NCBI GenBank assembly: GCA_030656435.1 | Contig: JAUSOA010000168.1 | Location: forward strand, 1-7,197 | Direction of reading: 5' to 3' | Source: Acholeplasmataceae bacterium | GTDB lineage: Bacteria; Bacillota_I; Bacilli_A; Acholeplasmatales; Acholeplasmataceae | Length of the DNA: 7,197 nt | In this document: in pieces, positions 1 through 5,677 of the stretch | Layout: each line of letters opens with the position of its first letter | Numbering within the stretch: position 1 is the stretch's first letter | Notes under the pieces: model-generated | Databases searched by the model: none | What the model was told of the DNA's origin: nothing | What the model saw: the letters and a program-made list of their open reading frames with translations, nothing else | Program-made: the position numbers and the translations under genes

Positions 1-1
1 A

Positions 2-58
2 TCTCTGTCTTTTATTAATATTTCATCCGTTCAAATTCAAATCCCCGTTATTTCATAA
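2..58 (+). CDS. C-terminal end of an upstream gene (partial)
   Basis: An open frame enters from the left edge and gives 18 residues ending in IPVIS before a TAA at 56-58. Too little is visible to identify the protein. The main support is positional: the terminator stem that follows starts at the second base of this TAA, exactly as the M42 gene's terminator starts at the second base of its own TAA at 1385-1387. The frame beginning at base 1 stops at 16-18, and the frame beginning at base 3 runs through the terminator, so this frame is the best candidate for the gene end. Confidence 0.4.
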   Translation, partial: SLSFINISSVQIQIPVIS

Positions 59-89
59 CGCTCTCACGCTTGAGAGCGTTTTCTTTTTT
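57..89 (+). terminator. Rho-independent terminator of the upstream gene
   Basis: A perfect 10-bp stem (AACGCTCTCA at 57-66, TGAGAGCGTT at 71-80) has a 4-nt loop CGCT and is followed by a T-rich run to base 89. It ends the gene entering from the left. A smaller inverted repeat, CGTTAT (46-51) with ATAACG (55-60), overlaps the left arm and could compete with it. Confidence 0.88.
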
Positions 90-90
90 C

Positions 91-119
91 TTGACATTAG
101 CACTCATTAGTGATAAATT
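91..119 (+). promoter_or_regulatory. Sigma-A-like promoter of the candidate ncRNA
   Basis: A consensus -35 box TTGACA lies at 91-96. After a 17-bp spacer comes a weaker -10 box TAAATT at 114-119, giving a predicted start near base 126. It begins directly after the upstream terminator, so it opens a new transcription unit. The predicted start is about 3 nt before the closing helix of the folded segment downstream, which is the arrangement expected for a stable RNA gene. Confidence 0.6.
97..116. promoter_or_regulatory. Operator-like inverted repeat in the ncRNA promoter spacer
   Basis: TTAGCACT (97-104) and AGTGATAA (109-116) form an inverted repeat matching at 7 of 8 positions around a CATT centre. 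It lies between the -35 box and the -10 box and overlaps the latter. Bases 97-105 (TTAGCACTC) equal the left half of the CIRCE operator bound by HrcA, but the right half at the normal 9-bp spacing is absent, so HrcA control is not supported. Chance remains possible in AT-rich DNA. Confidence 0.3.
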
Positions 120-125
120 GAAGGT

Positions 126-278
126 GAACCTAGGAAGCAGCCGTGGAACCCAAATCATATTTATTGGTATTAAAACGATATGGGCGTGAAAGCCAATTGA
201 ATTGGAATCCCGAAATATCGACAAGGTAATGCCGCCGTAGAACAAATTCGTTCTCACAGCTTTCTAGGCTTTTATTTT
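126..278 (+). ncRNA. Candidate structured non-coding RNA, family not identified
   Basis: Bases 126-278 fold into a closed structure. P1 pairs 129-138 (CCTAGGAAGC) with 259-268 (GCTTTCTAGG), 10 bp including one G-U. P2 pairs 166-172 with 227-233, 7 bp with one G-U. P3 pairs 176-181 (CGATAT) with 215-220 (ATATCG) and continues as GGG 182-184 with CCC 209-211. An apical hairpin lies at 193-205, and a small hairpin at 239-254 (AGAAC/GTTCT) sits on the 3' side of the large central loop. P1 is followed by CTTTTATTTT. A good -35 and plausible -10 box place the start just before P1, and the next gene has its own promoter, so this looks like a free-standing ~150-nt RNA rather than a leader. The outline (closing stem, large central bubble with a 3'-side hairpin, long apical arm) recalls 6S RNA, but it is short for 6S and I cannot claim homology. 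No SRP, TPP, T-box, tmRNA or RNase P consensus could be matched. Folding was done by eye. Confidence 0.58.
140..243 (+). repeat. Paired GCCGTRGAAC motif inside the candidate ncRNA
   Basis: GCCGTGGAAC at 140-149 recurs as GCCGTAGAAC at 234-243, with 9 of 10 bases identical. Both copies are followed by AAAT, after two extra C in the first copy. In the proposed fold they face each other across the central loop: the first starts one base after the 5' strand of P1, the second directly after the 3' strand of P2. This could be a duplicated recognition motif or a coincidence. Confidence 0.4.
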
Positions 279-289
279 GCCAAAAAATA

Positions 290-298
290 TGCTATAAT
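290..298 (+). promoter_or_regulatory. Extended -10 promoter of the M42 peptidase gene
   Basis: TGC at 290-292 directly precedes a consensus TATAAT at 293-298, an extended -10 element. The -35 region 17 bp upstream (TTTATT, 270-275) is poor, which the extended -10 could offset. Transcription would start near base 305, leaving a leader of about 24 nt and excluding any translation start upstream of that point. Confidence 0.65.
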
Positions 299-315
299 TT
301 GTCTATTGTTAGGTT

Positions 316-320
316 AGGGG
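316..320 (+). promoter_or_regulatory. Ribosome binding site that fixes the M42 start
   Basis: AGGGG lies 8 nt before the ATG at 329. An in-frame TTG at 299 would add ten residues, but it overlaps the end of the -10 box and lies upstream of the predicted transcription start, so the ATG at 329 is chosen. Confidence 0.7.
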
Positions 321-328
321 ATAAATCC

Positions 329-1387
329 ATGAAAAAAGAACTCGAATTACTAAAAAAATTATCATTATTACCAGGTGTACCTGGAAATGAAAGAATGGTG
401 AGTAAATTTATCTCATCTGAAATTAAGAATCATGTTGATCATATCGAATATGATAATCTAGGATCCGTCATTGGTACGAAGGGCAGTCAAGGACCACGTG
501 TCATGATTGCTGGACATATGGATGAAATCGGTCTATTGGTCACTCAAATTACAAAAGAGGGCTTTGTTAAATTCCAAACACTTGGTGGTTGGTTTTCACA
601 GGTTATGCTTGCTCAGGTTTGGGATATTCACACTAAAAAAGGTGTAGTCACTGCTGTTACAGGCGTCAAGCCACCTCATATTATTCCTGCTGATAAAAGA
701 ACGGTTGCTCTAGGTATTGATACCATGTATTTAGATTTAGGGGTAGATTCTAAGGAAGAAGCTGAAAAACTTGGTGTTGAACCAGGTAATATGGTCGTTC
801 CTCACGCTGAATTTATGGTTTTAGGCAATGAAAAATACCTGTTAAGCAAGGCTTGGGATAATAGAATCGGTAGTGCTGTCGTGATTGAAGTCTTAAAAAG
901 ATTAGATCAAAGTCCAAATCAACTTTTTGGAGCATTTACTGTTCAAGAAGAGGTTGGTCTTCGTGGGGCTAAAACAAGTTCTTATATTGTAGCTCCTGAA
1001 ATTGCAATTGCAGTAGATACTGGGCTTGCAAATGACGTACCTGGTGGAGAAGCTTCAGAGCAATCCTTAGGTAAGGGTCCACAAATTCTTTTATATGATG
1101 GTGGACTTGTCCCACATCAAGGCTTAAGAAAATTTGTAATTGATGTCGCAAAGGAAGAAAAAATACCGTATCAAGAAGCATTTATTGTTGGAGGTAGAAC
1201 AGACGCTGGTCATATGCATCTTGCACATAAGGGTGCAGCATCACTATCGATTGGTATACCAACAAGATATATGCATTCCCATACATCCATCATCCATTAT
1301 GATGATTATGAACATACGATTCAGCTGATGCTTGCAGTGATTAAAAAGCTAGATCAGAAAACAGTCAATCAGTTAATTCAAGAATAA
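329..1387 (+). CDS. M42 family metallo-aminopeptidase
   Basis: The 352-residue product is of normal length for M42 enzymes, the cytosolic dinuclear-metal aminopeptidases that assemble into dodecameric tetrahedral particles and trim peptides (FrvX/YsdC/PepA group, often annotated as glutamyl aminopeptidase or endoglucanase-like). The expected residues are visible: the GHMDEIG motif with H63 and D65, bridging D177 in KAWDNRIG, catalytic E207 and metal-binding E208 in QEEVGLRGAK, D230 in AVDTG, and H316 in RYMHSHTS. There is no signal peptide or membrane segment, so it should act in the cytosol. The start at 329 is set by the AGGGG site and by a promoter too close to allow the upstream TTG. It appears monocistronic, with its own promoter and a strong terminator. 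Substrate preference cannot be read from sequence; the M42 assignment is secure. Confidence 0.94.
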   Translation: MKKELELLKKLSLLPGVPGNERMVSKFISSEIKNHVDHIEYDNLGSVIGTKGSQGPRVMIAGHMDEIGLLVTQITKEGFVKFQTLGGWFSQVMLAQVWDIHTKKGVVTAVTGVKPPHIIPADKRTVALGIDTMYLDLGVDSKEEAEKLGVEPGNMVVPHAEFMVLGNEKYLLSKAWDNRIGSAVVIEVLKRLDQSPNQLFGAFTVQEEVGLRGAKTSSYIVAPEIAIAVDTGLANDVPGGEASEQSLGKGPQILLYDGGLVPHQGLRKFVIDVAKEEKIPYQEAFIVGGRTDAGHMHLAHKGAASLSIGIPTRYMHSHTSIIHYDDYEHTIQLMLAVIKKLDQKTVNQLIQE

Positions 1388-1408
1388 CACTCTTCGGAGT
1401 GTTTTTTT
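1386..1408 (+). terminator. Rho-independent terminator with UUCG tetraloop
   Basis: The stem AACACTC (1386-1392) pairs with GAGTGTT (1397-1403) around a TTCG loop, giving the very stable C(UUCG)G hairpin, followed by a T run to 1408. The stem begins inside the M42 stop codon. It separates the peptidase gene from the metal operon, whose -35 box starts two bases after the T run. Confidence 0.92.
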
Positions 1409-1409
1409 C

Positions 1410-1438
1410 TTGCAATTGAATTCAAACTTATGTATAAT
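1410..1438 (+). promoter_or_regulatory. Promoter of the copper operon
   Basis: The -10 box TATAAT at 1433-1438 is a full consensus. TTGCAA at 1410-1415 matches the -35 consensus at 4 of 6 positions with a 17-bp spacer. The predicted start, about base 1445, falls inside the inverted-repeat operator that follows, so a bound repressor would block initiation or clearance. Confidence 0.8.
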
Positions 1439-1440
1439 AC

Positions 1441-1460
1441 AGTTGAGTGTTCGCTCAACT
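1441..1460. promoter_or_regulatory. Inverted-repeat operator, probable ArsR/SmtB binding site
   Basis: AGTTGAG (1441-1447) and CTCAACT (1454-1460) form a perfect 7-bp inverted repeat around TGTTCG. The site begins three bases after the -10 box, covers the predicted transcription start and ends just before the ribosome binding site. ArsR-family repressors bind such dyads overlapping their own promoters. The first gene of the operon encodes an ArsR-type protein, so autorepression released by metal is the natural reading. Confidence 0.78.
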
Positions 1461-1473
1461 ATAGGAGGTAGTT

Positions 1474-1839
1474 ATGAAACCATGTGACGTTAACTGTAAC
1501 TGTACCATTTTTCATCAGGATATTTTAGATGAAGTACAGTCTAGTTTTTATAAGGATCAAGAATTTAGTGACTTAGTCAGTTTATTTAAAATATTTGCTG
1601 ATATGACAAGAATTAAAATACTCGAAGCGATTAAAGAACATGAGCTTTGTGTGTGTGATCTTGCTTATTTACTCGGAGTTTCGAAAAGCGCGATTTCACA
1701 TCAAATGAAATACTTGAAGTCATATCACCTTGTCAGTAGTTCAAAACAGGGTAAAATGGTTTATTATAGACTAAGTAATCAAAACGCTAGAGAAATAATT
1801 ACGCATGCATATGCGATGATGAAAGGAATTGGCTCATGA
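1474..1839 (+). CDS. ArsR/SmtB-family metal-sensing repressor, CadC-like
   Basis: The 121-residue winged-helix protein has the ArsR hallmarks: FADMTRIKILEAI in the dimer/wing region, ELCVCDLA at about residues 57-64, and the recognition helix VSKSAISHQMKYLK. C59 and C61 in ELCVCD, together with N-terminal C4, C8 and C10, resemble the thiolate-rich alpha3N site of CadC, which binds Cd(II)/Pb(II). The C-terminal alpha5 Zn site (D-x-H followed by H-x2-E/H) is not evident. Since the downstream pump has Cu(I)-type motifs, the likely inducer is Cu(I) or another thiophilic metal, but this is inference. AGGAGG lies 5 nt before the ATG. The gene overlaps copA by ATGA, and the upstream dyad suggests autoregulation. 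It replaces the CopY or CsoR regulator more usual for copA-copZ operons in Firmicutes. Confidence 0.9.
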   Translation: MKPCDVNCNCTIFHQDILDEVQSSFYKDQEFSDLVSLFKIFADMTRIKILEAIKEHELCVCDLAYLLGVSKSAISHQMKYLKSYHLVSSSKQGKMVYYRLSNQNAREIITHAYAMMKGIGS

Positions 1840-4013
1840 AAAGAGAAACAATTAAAGTATCAAATATTACTTGTGCACAATGTGCTAAATCGATAGAATC
1901 CTATTTTGGTGCAATGGATGATGTTGATGCTAAGGTCTTAGTGACATCAAAGAAGGTTATTTTTAATTATAATGAAGAAAAGTTTGATACAGATAAGCTT
2001 GGAAATCATTTAAGAATAATCGGATATTACCCAATATTTAACAATGAAGAACAACTGAAGGCAAAGAAAAGAGATACAATCGACTTAGTATTAGCCTTTA
2101 TTCTTACATTCCCATTATTATGGACGATGTTTGTCCATTTAGGGATTCCTATTTACGTTCCTGAAATATTAATGAACGGATACGTTCAATGGGCAATCGC
2201 AACTCCAATCCTTTTTTATGTCGGTAGAAGATTTTTTCATGCAACCTACCATCAAATTAAGGGTAAAAACCTTGGAATGGATGCTCTTGTTGTTTTAGGA
2301 ACAAGTGCTGCCTATATATTTTCAGTGTTTACTACACTCACCTATGATACACATGGTGGTCATGCAATGCCTGATTTATATTTTGAAACCACTGCAGTCA
2401 TTATTTTCATGGTACTTCTTGGAAATTTCTTTGAAAATAGAGTCAAGGAAAAAACAAGCAATGCCTTGCAGTCCTTGATTTCATTAGGTGCTAAGGAAGC
2501 ACGTATCAGAAAAAATGGAAAGGATGTTATGGTTTCGGTAGACGATGTCAAGCCTGGAGATATCATGATTGTTTTAGCCAATGAAAAAATTGCGCTTGAT
2601 GGAATCATATTAAATGGGAAAAGCTATATCGATGAAGCAATGATTACTGGAGAACCGATGCCAGCCTTTAAAGAGGTGGGAGATAAGGTCATCGGGTCAA
2701 CGATGAACACAGTCGATACTCTAGAGATTAAAGTTACTGCAGTCGGTTCTGACACCGTTTTAGCATCAATCATCCAAACCGTCGAGGATACTGCTTTAAT
2801 TAAGCCAAAGGCTCAAAGAATCGCTGATAAGATCGCTGCACTCTTCGTTCCGGTTGTAGTGGTAATTAGTATTGTTGTTTTCTTTGTTTGGTTACTGATC
2901 GTTGATGGTGGTCACGTAGCATCCCATGCATTCGCACCAGCAATTGCTGTTTTAGTCATTAGTTGTCCTTGTGCACTAGGACTCGCTACTCCAACCTCAA
3001 TCTCTGTCGGTAGTGGAATTGCCTTTAAGGAAGGTATTTTATATAAGGGTGGCGAATTCTTTGAAATCGCGAATAAGATTAACGCAATCGCTTTTGATAA
3101 GACAGGAACCTTAACAAAGGGTCATCCAGAGCTATCTGATTTAGTTGGTGATGAGGATACCTTATCCTATTCAGCAAGTTTAGAAAAACATTCTAATCAT
3201 CCAATCGCAAAAGCAATCACTGATGCCTATGATGATGAATACTTTGAAGTCTCTGAATTTCAAGTCCTGCTTGGTAAGGGAATTAAAGGTGTTATTAATC
3301 AAAAGGAAGTTTATGTAGGTTCACCAAATTTAATGAAGGAACTCAAATTTGATATGTCAGCATTTGACTATGAATCCTATCTAAAGCAGGGTAAAACCGT
3401 ATTCTTCACTTCAATTGATTCAAAAATAGTCAATATGCTTGCCGTCACAGATCCTATCAAAGAATCTGCAAGGGGAGTCATTCAAGAATTAAAAAGAAGA
3501 AATATTACCCCTTATATGATTACAGGTGATCAGGAAATCACAGCGAGATATATAGGCTCTATTCTTGGAATCGATCATATCTTTTATGAGGTACTACCAC
3601 ATGAAAAGGCTGAAAAGATTTTAGAGATTCAAAATGAAGGCAAAATTGTAGCATTCGTAGGCGATGGCATCAATGATGCCCCTGCACTAAAAATGGCGGA
3701 TGTTGGATTTGCAGTAGGAAGTGGCTCAGATATCGCAATTGATACCTCTGATGTGACCTTGATGAACCTAGATTTAGGTTTGGTAATTAAGGCAATTGAT
3801 TTATCACTTGCAACTTTAAAGAATATTTATCTTAACTTTTTCTGGGCATTCTCGTATAATATAGTTATGATACCACTTGCGGCAATGGGTTTTTTAAATC
3901 CATCACTTGCAGGTATTGGGATGGGATTTTCTTCCATCATGGTCGTTTTAAATGCATTAAGTCTTAACCTATTTAAATTTAAAAAATTCGGAAGCGAGGA
4001 AATAAAAATATGA
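1836..4013 (+). CDS. copA: Cu(I)-exporting P1B-type ATPase CopA
   Basis: The 725-residue membrane pump couples ATP hydrolysis to export of metal from the cytosol. It has one N-terminal HMA domain (about residues 1-65) with CAQC (C13, C16); the usual M before the first T-C is I here. Next come membrane helices, the actuator TGE (271-273), the transport-site CPC (377-379) in helix 6, the phosphorylation motif DKTGT (D421), the nucleotide-binding HP (H455-P456), and GDGIND (609-614). The last two helices carry YN (674-675) and MGFSS (696-700), the signature pattern of P1B-1 Cu(I)/Ag(I) pumps. This favours copper over Cd/Zn, whose pumps have different residues there. AAAGGAA lies 7 nt upstream of the start, which overlaps the regulator's stop by ATGA; the end overlaps copZ in the same way. 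The extracytoplasmic loops contain several His residues, such as HGGHAM. Confidence 0.96.
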   Translation: MKRETIKVSNITCAQCAKSIESYFGAMDDVDAKVLVTSKKVIFNYNEEKFDTDKLGNHLRIIGYYPIFNNEEQLKAKKRDTIDLVLAFILTFPLLWTMFVHLGIPIYVPEILMNGYVQWAIATPILFYVGRRFFHATYHQIKGKNLGMDALVVLGTSAAYIFSVFTTLTYDTHGGHAMPDLYFETTAVIIFMVLLGNFFENRVKEKTSNALQSLISLGAKEARIRKNGKDVMVSVDDVKPGDIMIVLANEKIALDGIILNGKSYIDEAMITGEPMPAFKEVGDKVIGSTMNTVDTLEIKVTAVGSDTVLASIIQTVEDTALIKPKAQRIADKIAALFVPVVVVISIVVFFVWLLIVDGGHVASHAFAPAIAVLVISCPCALGLATPTSISVGSGIAFKEGILYKGGEFFEIANKINAIAFDKTGTLTKGHPELSDLVGDEDTLSYSASLEKHSNHPIAKAITDAYDDEYFEVSEFQVLLGKGIKGVINQKEVYVGSPNLMKELKFDMSAFDYESYLKQGKTVFFTSIDSKIVNMLAVTDPIKESARGVIQELKRRNITPYMITGDQEITARYIGSILGIDHIFYEVLPHEKAEKILEIQNEGKIVAFVGDGINDAPALKMADVGFAVGSGSDIAIDTSDVTLMNLDLGLVIKAIDLSLATLKNIYLNFFWAFSYNIVMIPLAAMGFLNPSLAGIGMGFSSIMVVLNALSLNLFKFKKFGSEEIKI

Positions 4014-4195
4014 AAGTTACAGTACCCGATATGACATGCAACCATTGCGTGATGAAGATTCAAAAGGCTTTATTAGTTACAGGAGTTAAAGCAACAATAG
4101 ACCTTGGAAAACATGAAGTAGATTTCAAAAAGGATGAAGACTTTGATAAGGTCAAGAAAGCAATTACCGAAGCAGGATATACTGTCAAGGCATGA
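4010..4195 (+). CDS. copZ: Copper chaperone CopZ (HMA domain)
   Basis: The 61-residue protein is a single heavy-metal-associated domain with MTCNHC near its start (C10 and C13 bind Cu(I)) and the expected beta-alpha-beta-beta-alpha-beta spacing, ending AITEAGYTV. Free-standing domains of this type ferry Cu(I) in the cytosol and deliver it to CopA. It is a little shorter than the usual 66-70 residues, ending just after the last strand. GAGGA at 3996-4000 lies 9 nt upstream of the ATG. The start overlaps the copA stop by ATGA and its own stop overlaps the rsmD start in the same way. The copA-copZ pairing strongly supports a role in copper handling. Confidence 0.93.
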   Translation: MKVTVPDMTCNHCVMKIQKALLVTGVKATIDLGKHEVDFKKDEDFDKVKKAITEAGYTVKA

Positions 4196-4731
4196 GAATT
4201 ATTGGTGGAAAACATCGCGCTAGAAAATTGATGCGTGTCGGTAAAGCTACAACTAGAGAATCAGCGGATATGGTCAAGGAATCGATATTCAATATGCTAG
4301 GTGGTACCCTTCTTGGTACCACCCTTGATTTGTTTGCTGGATCAGGAGCATATGGACTTGAGGCTTTAAGCAGAGGTTCTAACTTAGCTTATTTTGTTGA
4401 CCACGATAAGGATGCAGTCAAGACAATTAAAATGAATGCAGAAACATTGGGTGAAATTGATCATGTCGTTATTGAACAAAAAACAGCGGAAAGATTTTTA
4501 AAGACGATTCCAAAAGATTTGATGTTTGATACTGTCTTTATCGACCCACCCTATGATATGAATATTTATAGTGAAGTGATGACTGAACTAAGTGATCATC
4601 TCTATGTGGATTCGATTGTTGTATGTGAATCGAGTAAGCATGTAATCCTTTCCGATCAAGTTCTGGATTTAGTAAAAATAAAAGAAAAGGTCTATGGAAT
4701 TAAAAGAGTGACCATCTACGAAAAAATATAA
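4192..4731 (+). CDS. rsmD: 16S rRNA (guanine966-N2)-methyltransferase RsmD
   Basis: The 179-residue class I SAM-dependent methyltransferase matches RsmD in length and order of motifs: N-terminal MRIIGGKHRARKL, a TRESADMVKESIFNML segment corresponding to the family's TRPT-D-V-E-LFN region, the SAM-binding DLFAGSGAYG (46-55), an acidic VDHD (69-72), and catalytic DPPY (118-121). RsmD methylates G966 (E. coli numbering) of 16S rRNA in the small ribosomal subunit. It starts within the copZ stop codon (ATGA) and has only a poor SD, so translation probably depends on coupling to copZ. No convincing promoter of its own is visible, and no coaD neighbour follows as it often does in Firmicutes. A strong hairpin lies at codons 37-44. 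Confidence 0.94.
   Translation: MRIIGGKHRARKLMRVGKATTRESADMVKESIFNMLGGTLLGTTLDLFAGSGAYGLEALSRGSNLAYFVDHDKDAVKTIKMNAETLGEIDHVVIEQKTAERFLKTIPKDLMFDTVFIDPPYDMNIYSEVMTELSDHLYVDSIVVCESSKHVILSDQVLDLVKIKEKVYGIKRVTIYEKI
4300..4323 (+). other. Perfect hairpin inside the rsmD coding sequence
   Basis: GGTGGTACC (4300-4308) and GGTACCACC (4315-4323) form a perfect 9-bp inverted repeat with a CTTCTT loop, about 110 nt into rsmD. Each arm itself contains the palindrome GGTACC. The sequence after it is only moderately T-rich, so a terminator is not evident. It could act as an mRNA stability or processing element between the copper genes and rsmD, or merely reflect the coded GGTLLGTTL peptide. Confidence 0.5.
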
Positions 4732-4745
4732 ATCTTCGATAATAA

Positions 4746-4772
4746 AAAAATACTCCGGCTTGGAGTATTTTT
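4746..4772. terminator. Bidirectional terminator between convergent genes
   Basis: AAAAATACTCC (4746-4756) pairs with GGAGTATTTTT (4762-4772) over a GGCTT loop. With A runs on one side and T runs on the other, it works as an intrinsic terminator on either strand. It ends the copper/rsmD operon on the plus strand and the membrane-protein gene, whose stop codon is at 4774-4776, on the minus strand. Confidence 0.9.
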
Positions 4773-4773
4773 G

Positions 4774-5607
4774 TTATTTAACGAGCTTTTCCTTTACAAA
4801 TTCAGCAGTTCCGTTTCGATTTTCAATAAAAACAACTTTTTTATAATGATATTTTTCAAAATGATCTAAATAATCCTTATAAACAAGTGATCTAAGCTCA
4901 ACGACCTCTTCATCCTTCATATCAATTTTATCACCTGTACCTATCCAATATAAGTAATGTTTTTCATATTTCTTATCCTCTTGATATAGGGTGGCTTCAC
5001 CAATCGCATCCACAATGTACATCTCATTCTTGTAGAAATCTTTGACTTCAACCTTGAGTGCATTTTTTGGAATATCATAGAAATAAATCTTTTCTTTATT
5101 TATACCAACAAACAAAATGACTTTTTCCATTTTGATTTTTTTAACCGTAATTAACATATAGATGCCAAGGATAAATGAAATGATACAAACGATTAAAACC
5201 AAGTAGTTGGGTTCTTCTAGTAAAAAGATGGATATTGGGGCAAGAATTACTGCAAAGATGACCACGAGAATGCTTGCTATTTCTGTTAATCTCTTTGTTT
5301 GAATGTGATTGGATAGATTTTTTAGTTTCTTTCTTTTCACATGAGCAAAACTAAACCCTCCAGTAAATGTCATGAACAAGAAGAATGCGAAAATTGTAGG
5401 GGTAGGACTATAAAGAAAGAGTAGGATAACACTATCGATTGGAAAGCCAATTAAGAATGCTTGAATGACTGAAATTATCTGATAAATAAACATGATGGAC
5501 AAAATAATAATCGAGATTTTACGCTTTCTACCAAGAATCATATAAATAAAATACGCAAGTATAAACGTACTAACTGAACTATAGACAAAATCAACAATAA
5601 AATCCAT
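4774..5607 (-). CDS. Five-helix membrane protein of unknown function
   Basis: I do not recognise this 277-residue protein. Hydrophobic stretches at about residues 4-25, 31-53, 59-82, 108-130 and 134-155 predict five membrane helices. Basic clusters follow the first (GRKRK), third (HVKRKKLKN) and fifth (VKKIKMEK) helices, placing those sides in the cytoplasm. The last ~120 residues are a soluble, charged and aromatic-rich domain containing VILFVGINKEKIYFYD and ending in VVFIENRNG. This suggests a small beta-rich cytoplasmic domain, but no catalytic motif stands out. AGGGGGT lies 5 nt before the ATG, and a perfect-consensus promoter lies upstream on the minus strand. It is divergent from yneF and convergent with rsmD, so it is probably monocistronic. 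The gene itself is secure; no function can be assigned. Confidence 0.88.
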   Translation of the reverse strand: MDFIVDFVYSSVSTFILAYFIYMILGRKRKISIIILSIMFIYQIISVIQAFLIGFPIDSVILLFLYSPTPTIFAFFLFMTFTGGFSFAHVKRKKLKNLSNHIQTKRLTEIASILVVIFAVILAPISIFLLEEPNYLVLIVCIISFILGIYMLITVKKIKMEKVILFVGINKEKIYFYDIPKNALKVEVKDFYKNEMYIVDAIGEATLYQEDKKYEKHYLYWIGTGDKIDMKDEEVVELRSLVYKDYLDHFEKYHYKKVVFIENRNGTAEFVKEKLVK

Positions 5608-5639
5608 GGTGACCCCCTTTAAATGGCTTCATGTTTCCA

Positions 5640-5668
5640 ATTATAATGAAATTATGTGAATATGTCAA
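5640..5668 (-). promoter_or_regulatory. Perfect-consensus promoter of the minus-strand membrane-protein gene
   Basis: On the minus strand TTGACA (5668-5663) and TATAAT (5645-5640) are both full consensus and separated by exactly 17 bp. Transcription would start near 5633, giving a leader of about 26 nt to the ATG at 5607. No dyad operator is obvious in or next to it. Confidence 0.9.
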
Positions 5669-5677
5669 ACTCTCCTC

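Noticed and set aside
129..145. AGGAAGCAGCC resembles the apical domain of SRP RNA.
   Set aside because: The opposing UCAGG strand and the GGAA-type loop needed to build that domain are not present; the segment pairs better with 259-268.
225..245. GGTAATGCC followed by GCCGTAG resembles the 3' part of a TPP riboswitch.
   Set aside because: The CUGAGA element and the GGGG-rich 5' strand of that aptamer are absent, and the region looks like a terminated RNA rather than a leader of a thiamine gene.
48..257. A minus-strand open frame of 69 codons.
   Set aside because: It covers the candidate ncRNA and the first terminator in antisense, runs through the terminator stem, and its product resembles no protein I know. 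The RNA structure explains the region better.
299..328. A TTG start that would lengthen the M42 protein by ten residues.
   Set aside because: It overlaps the -10 box, lies upstream of the predicted transcription start and has no ribosome binding site, whereas the ATG at 329 has AGGGG at good spacing.
969..1328. Two alternative open frames, antisense and out of frame, inside the M42 gene.
   Set aside because: They are by-products of a well-supported enzyme gene with complete active-site motifs.
2360..4063. Antisense open frames within copA and across the copA-copZ junction.
   Set aside because: They lie opposite conserved ATPase domains and show no family resemblance or initiation signals.
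4178..4192. TATACT at 4178-4183 as a possible rsmD promoter.
   Set aside because: There is no -35 box at 16-18 bp spacing and no extended -10 TG, so a promoter is not supported.
1474..4195. Reading TGA as tryptophan, as in many Mollicutes.
   Set aside because: Three genes end naturally at TGA inside ATGA overlaps with family-length products, and all tryptophan codons are TGG.
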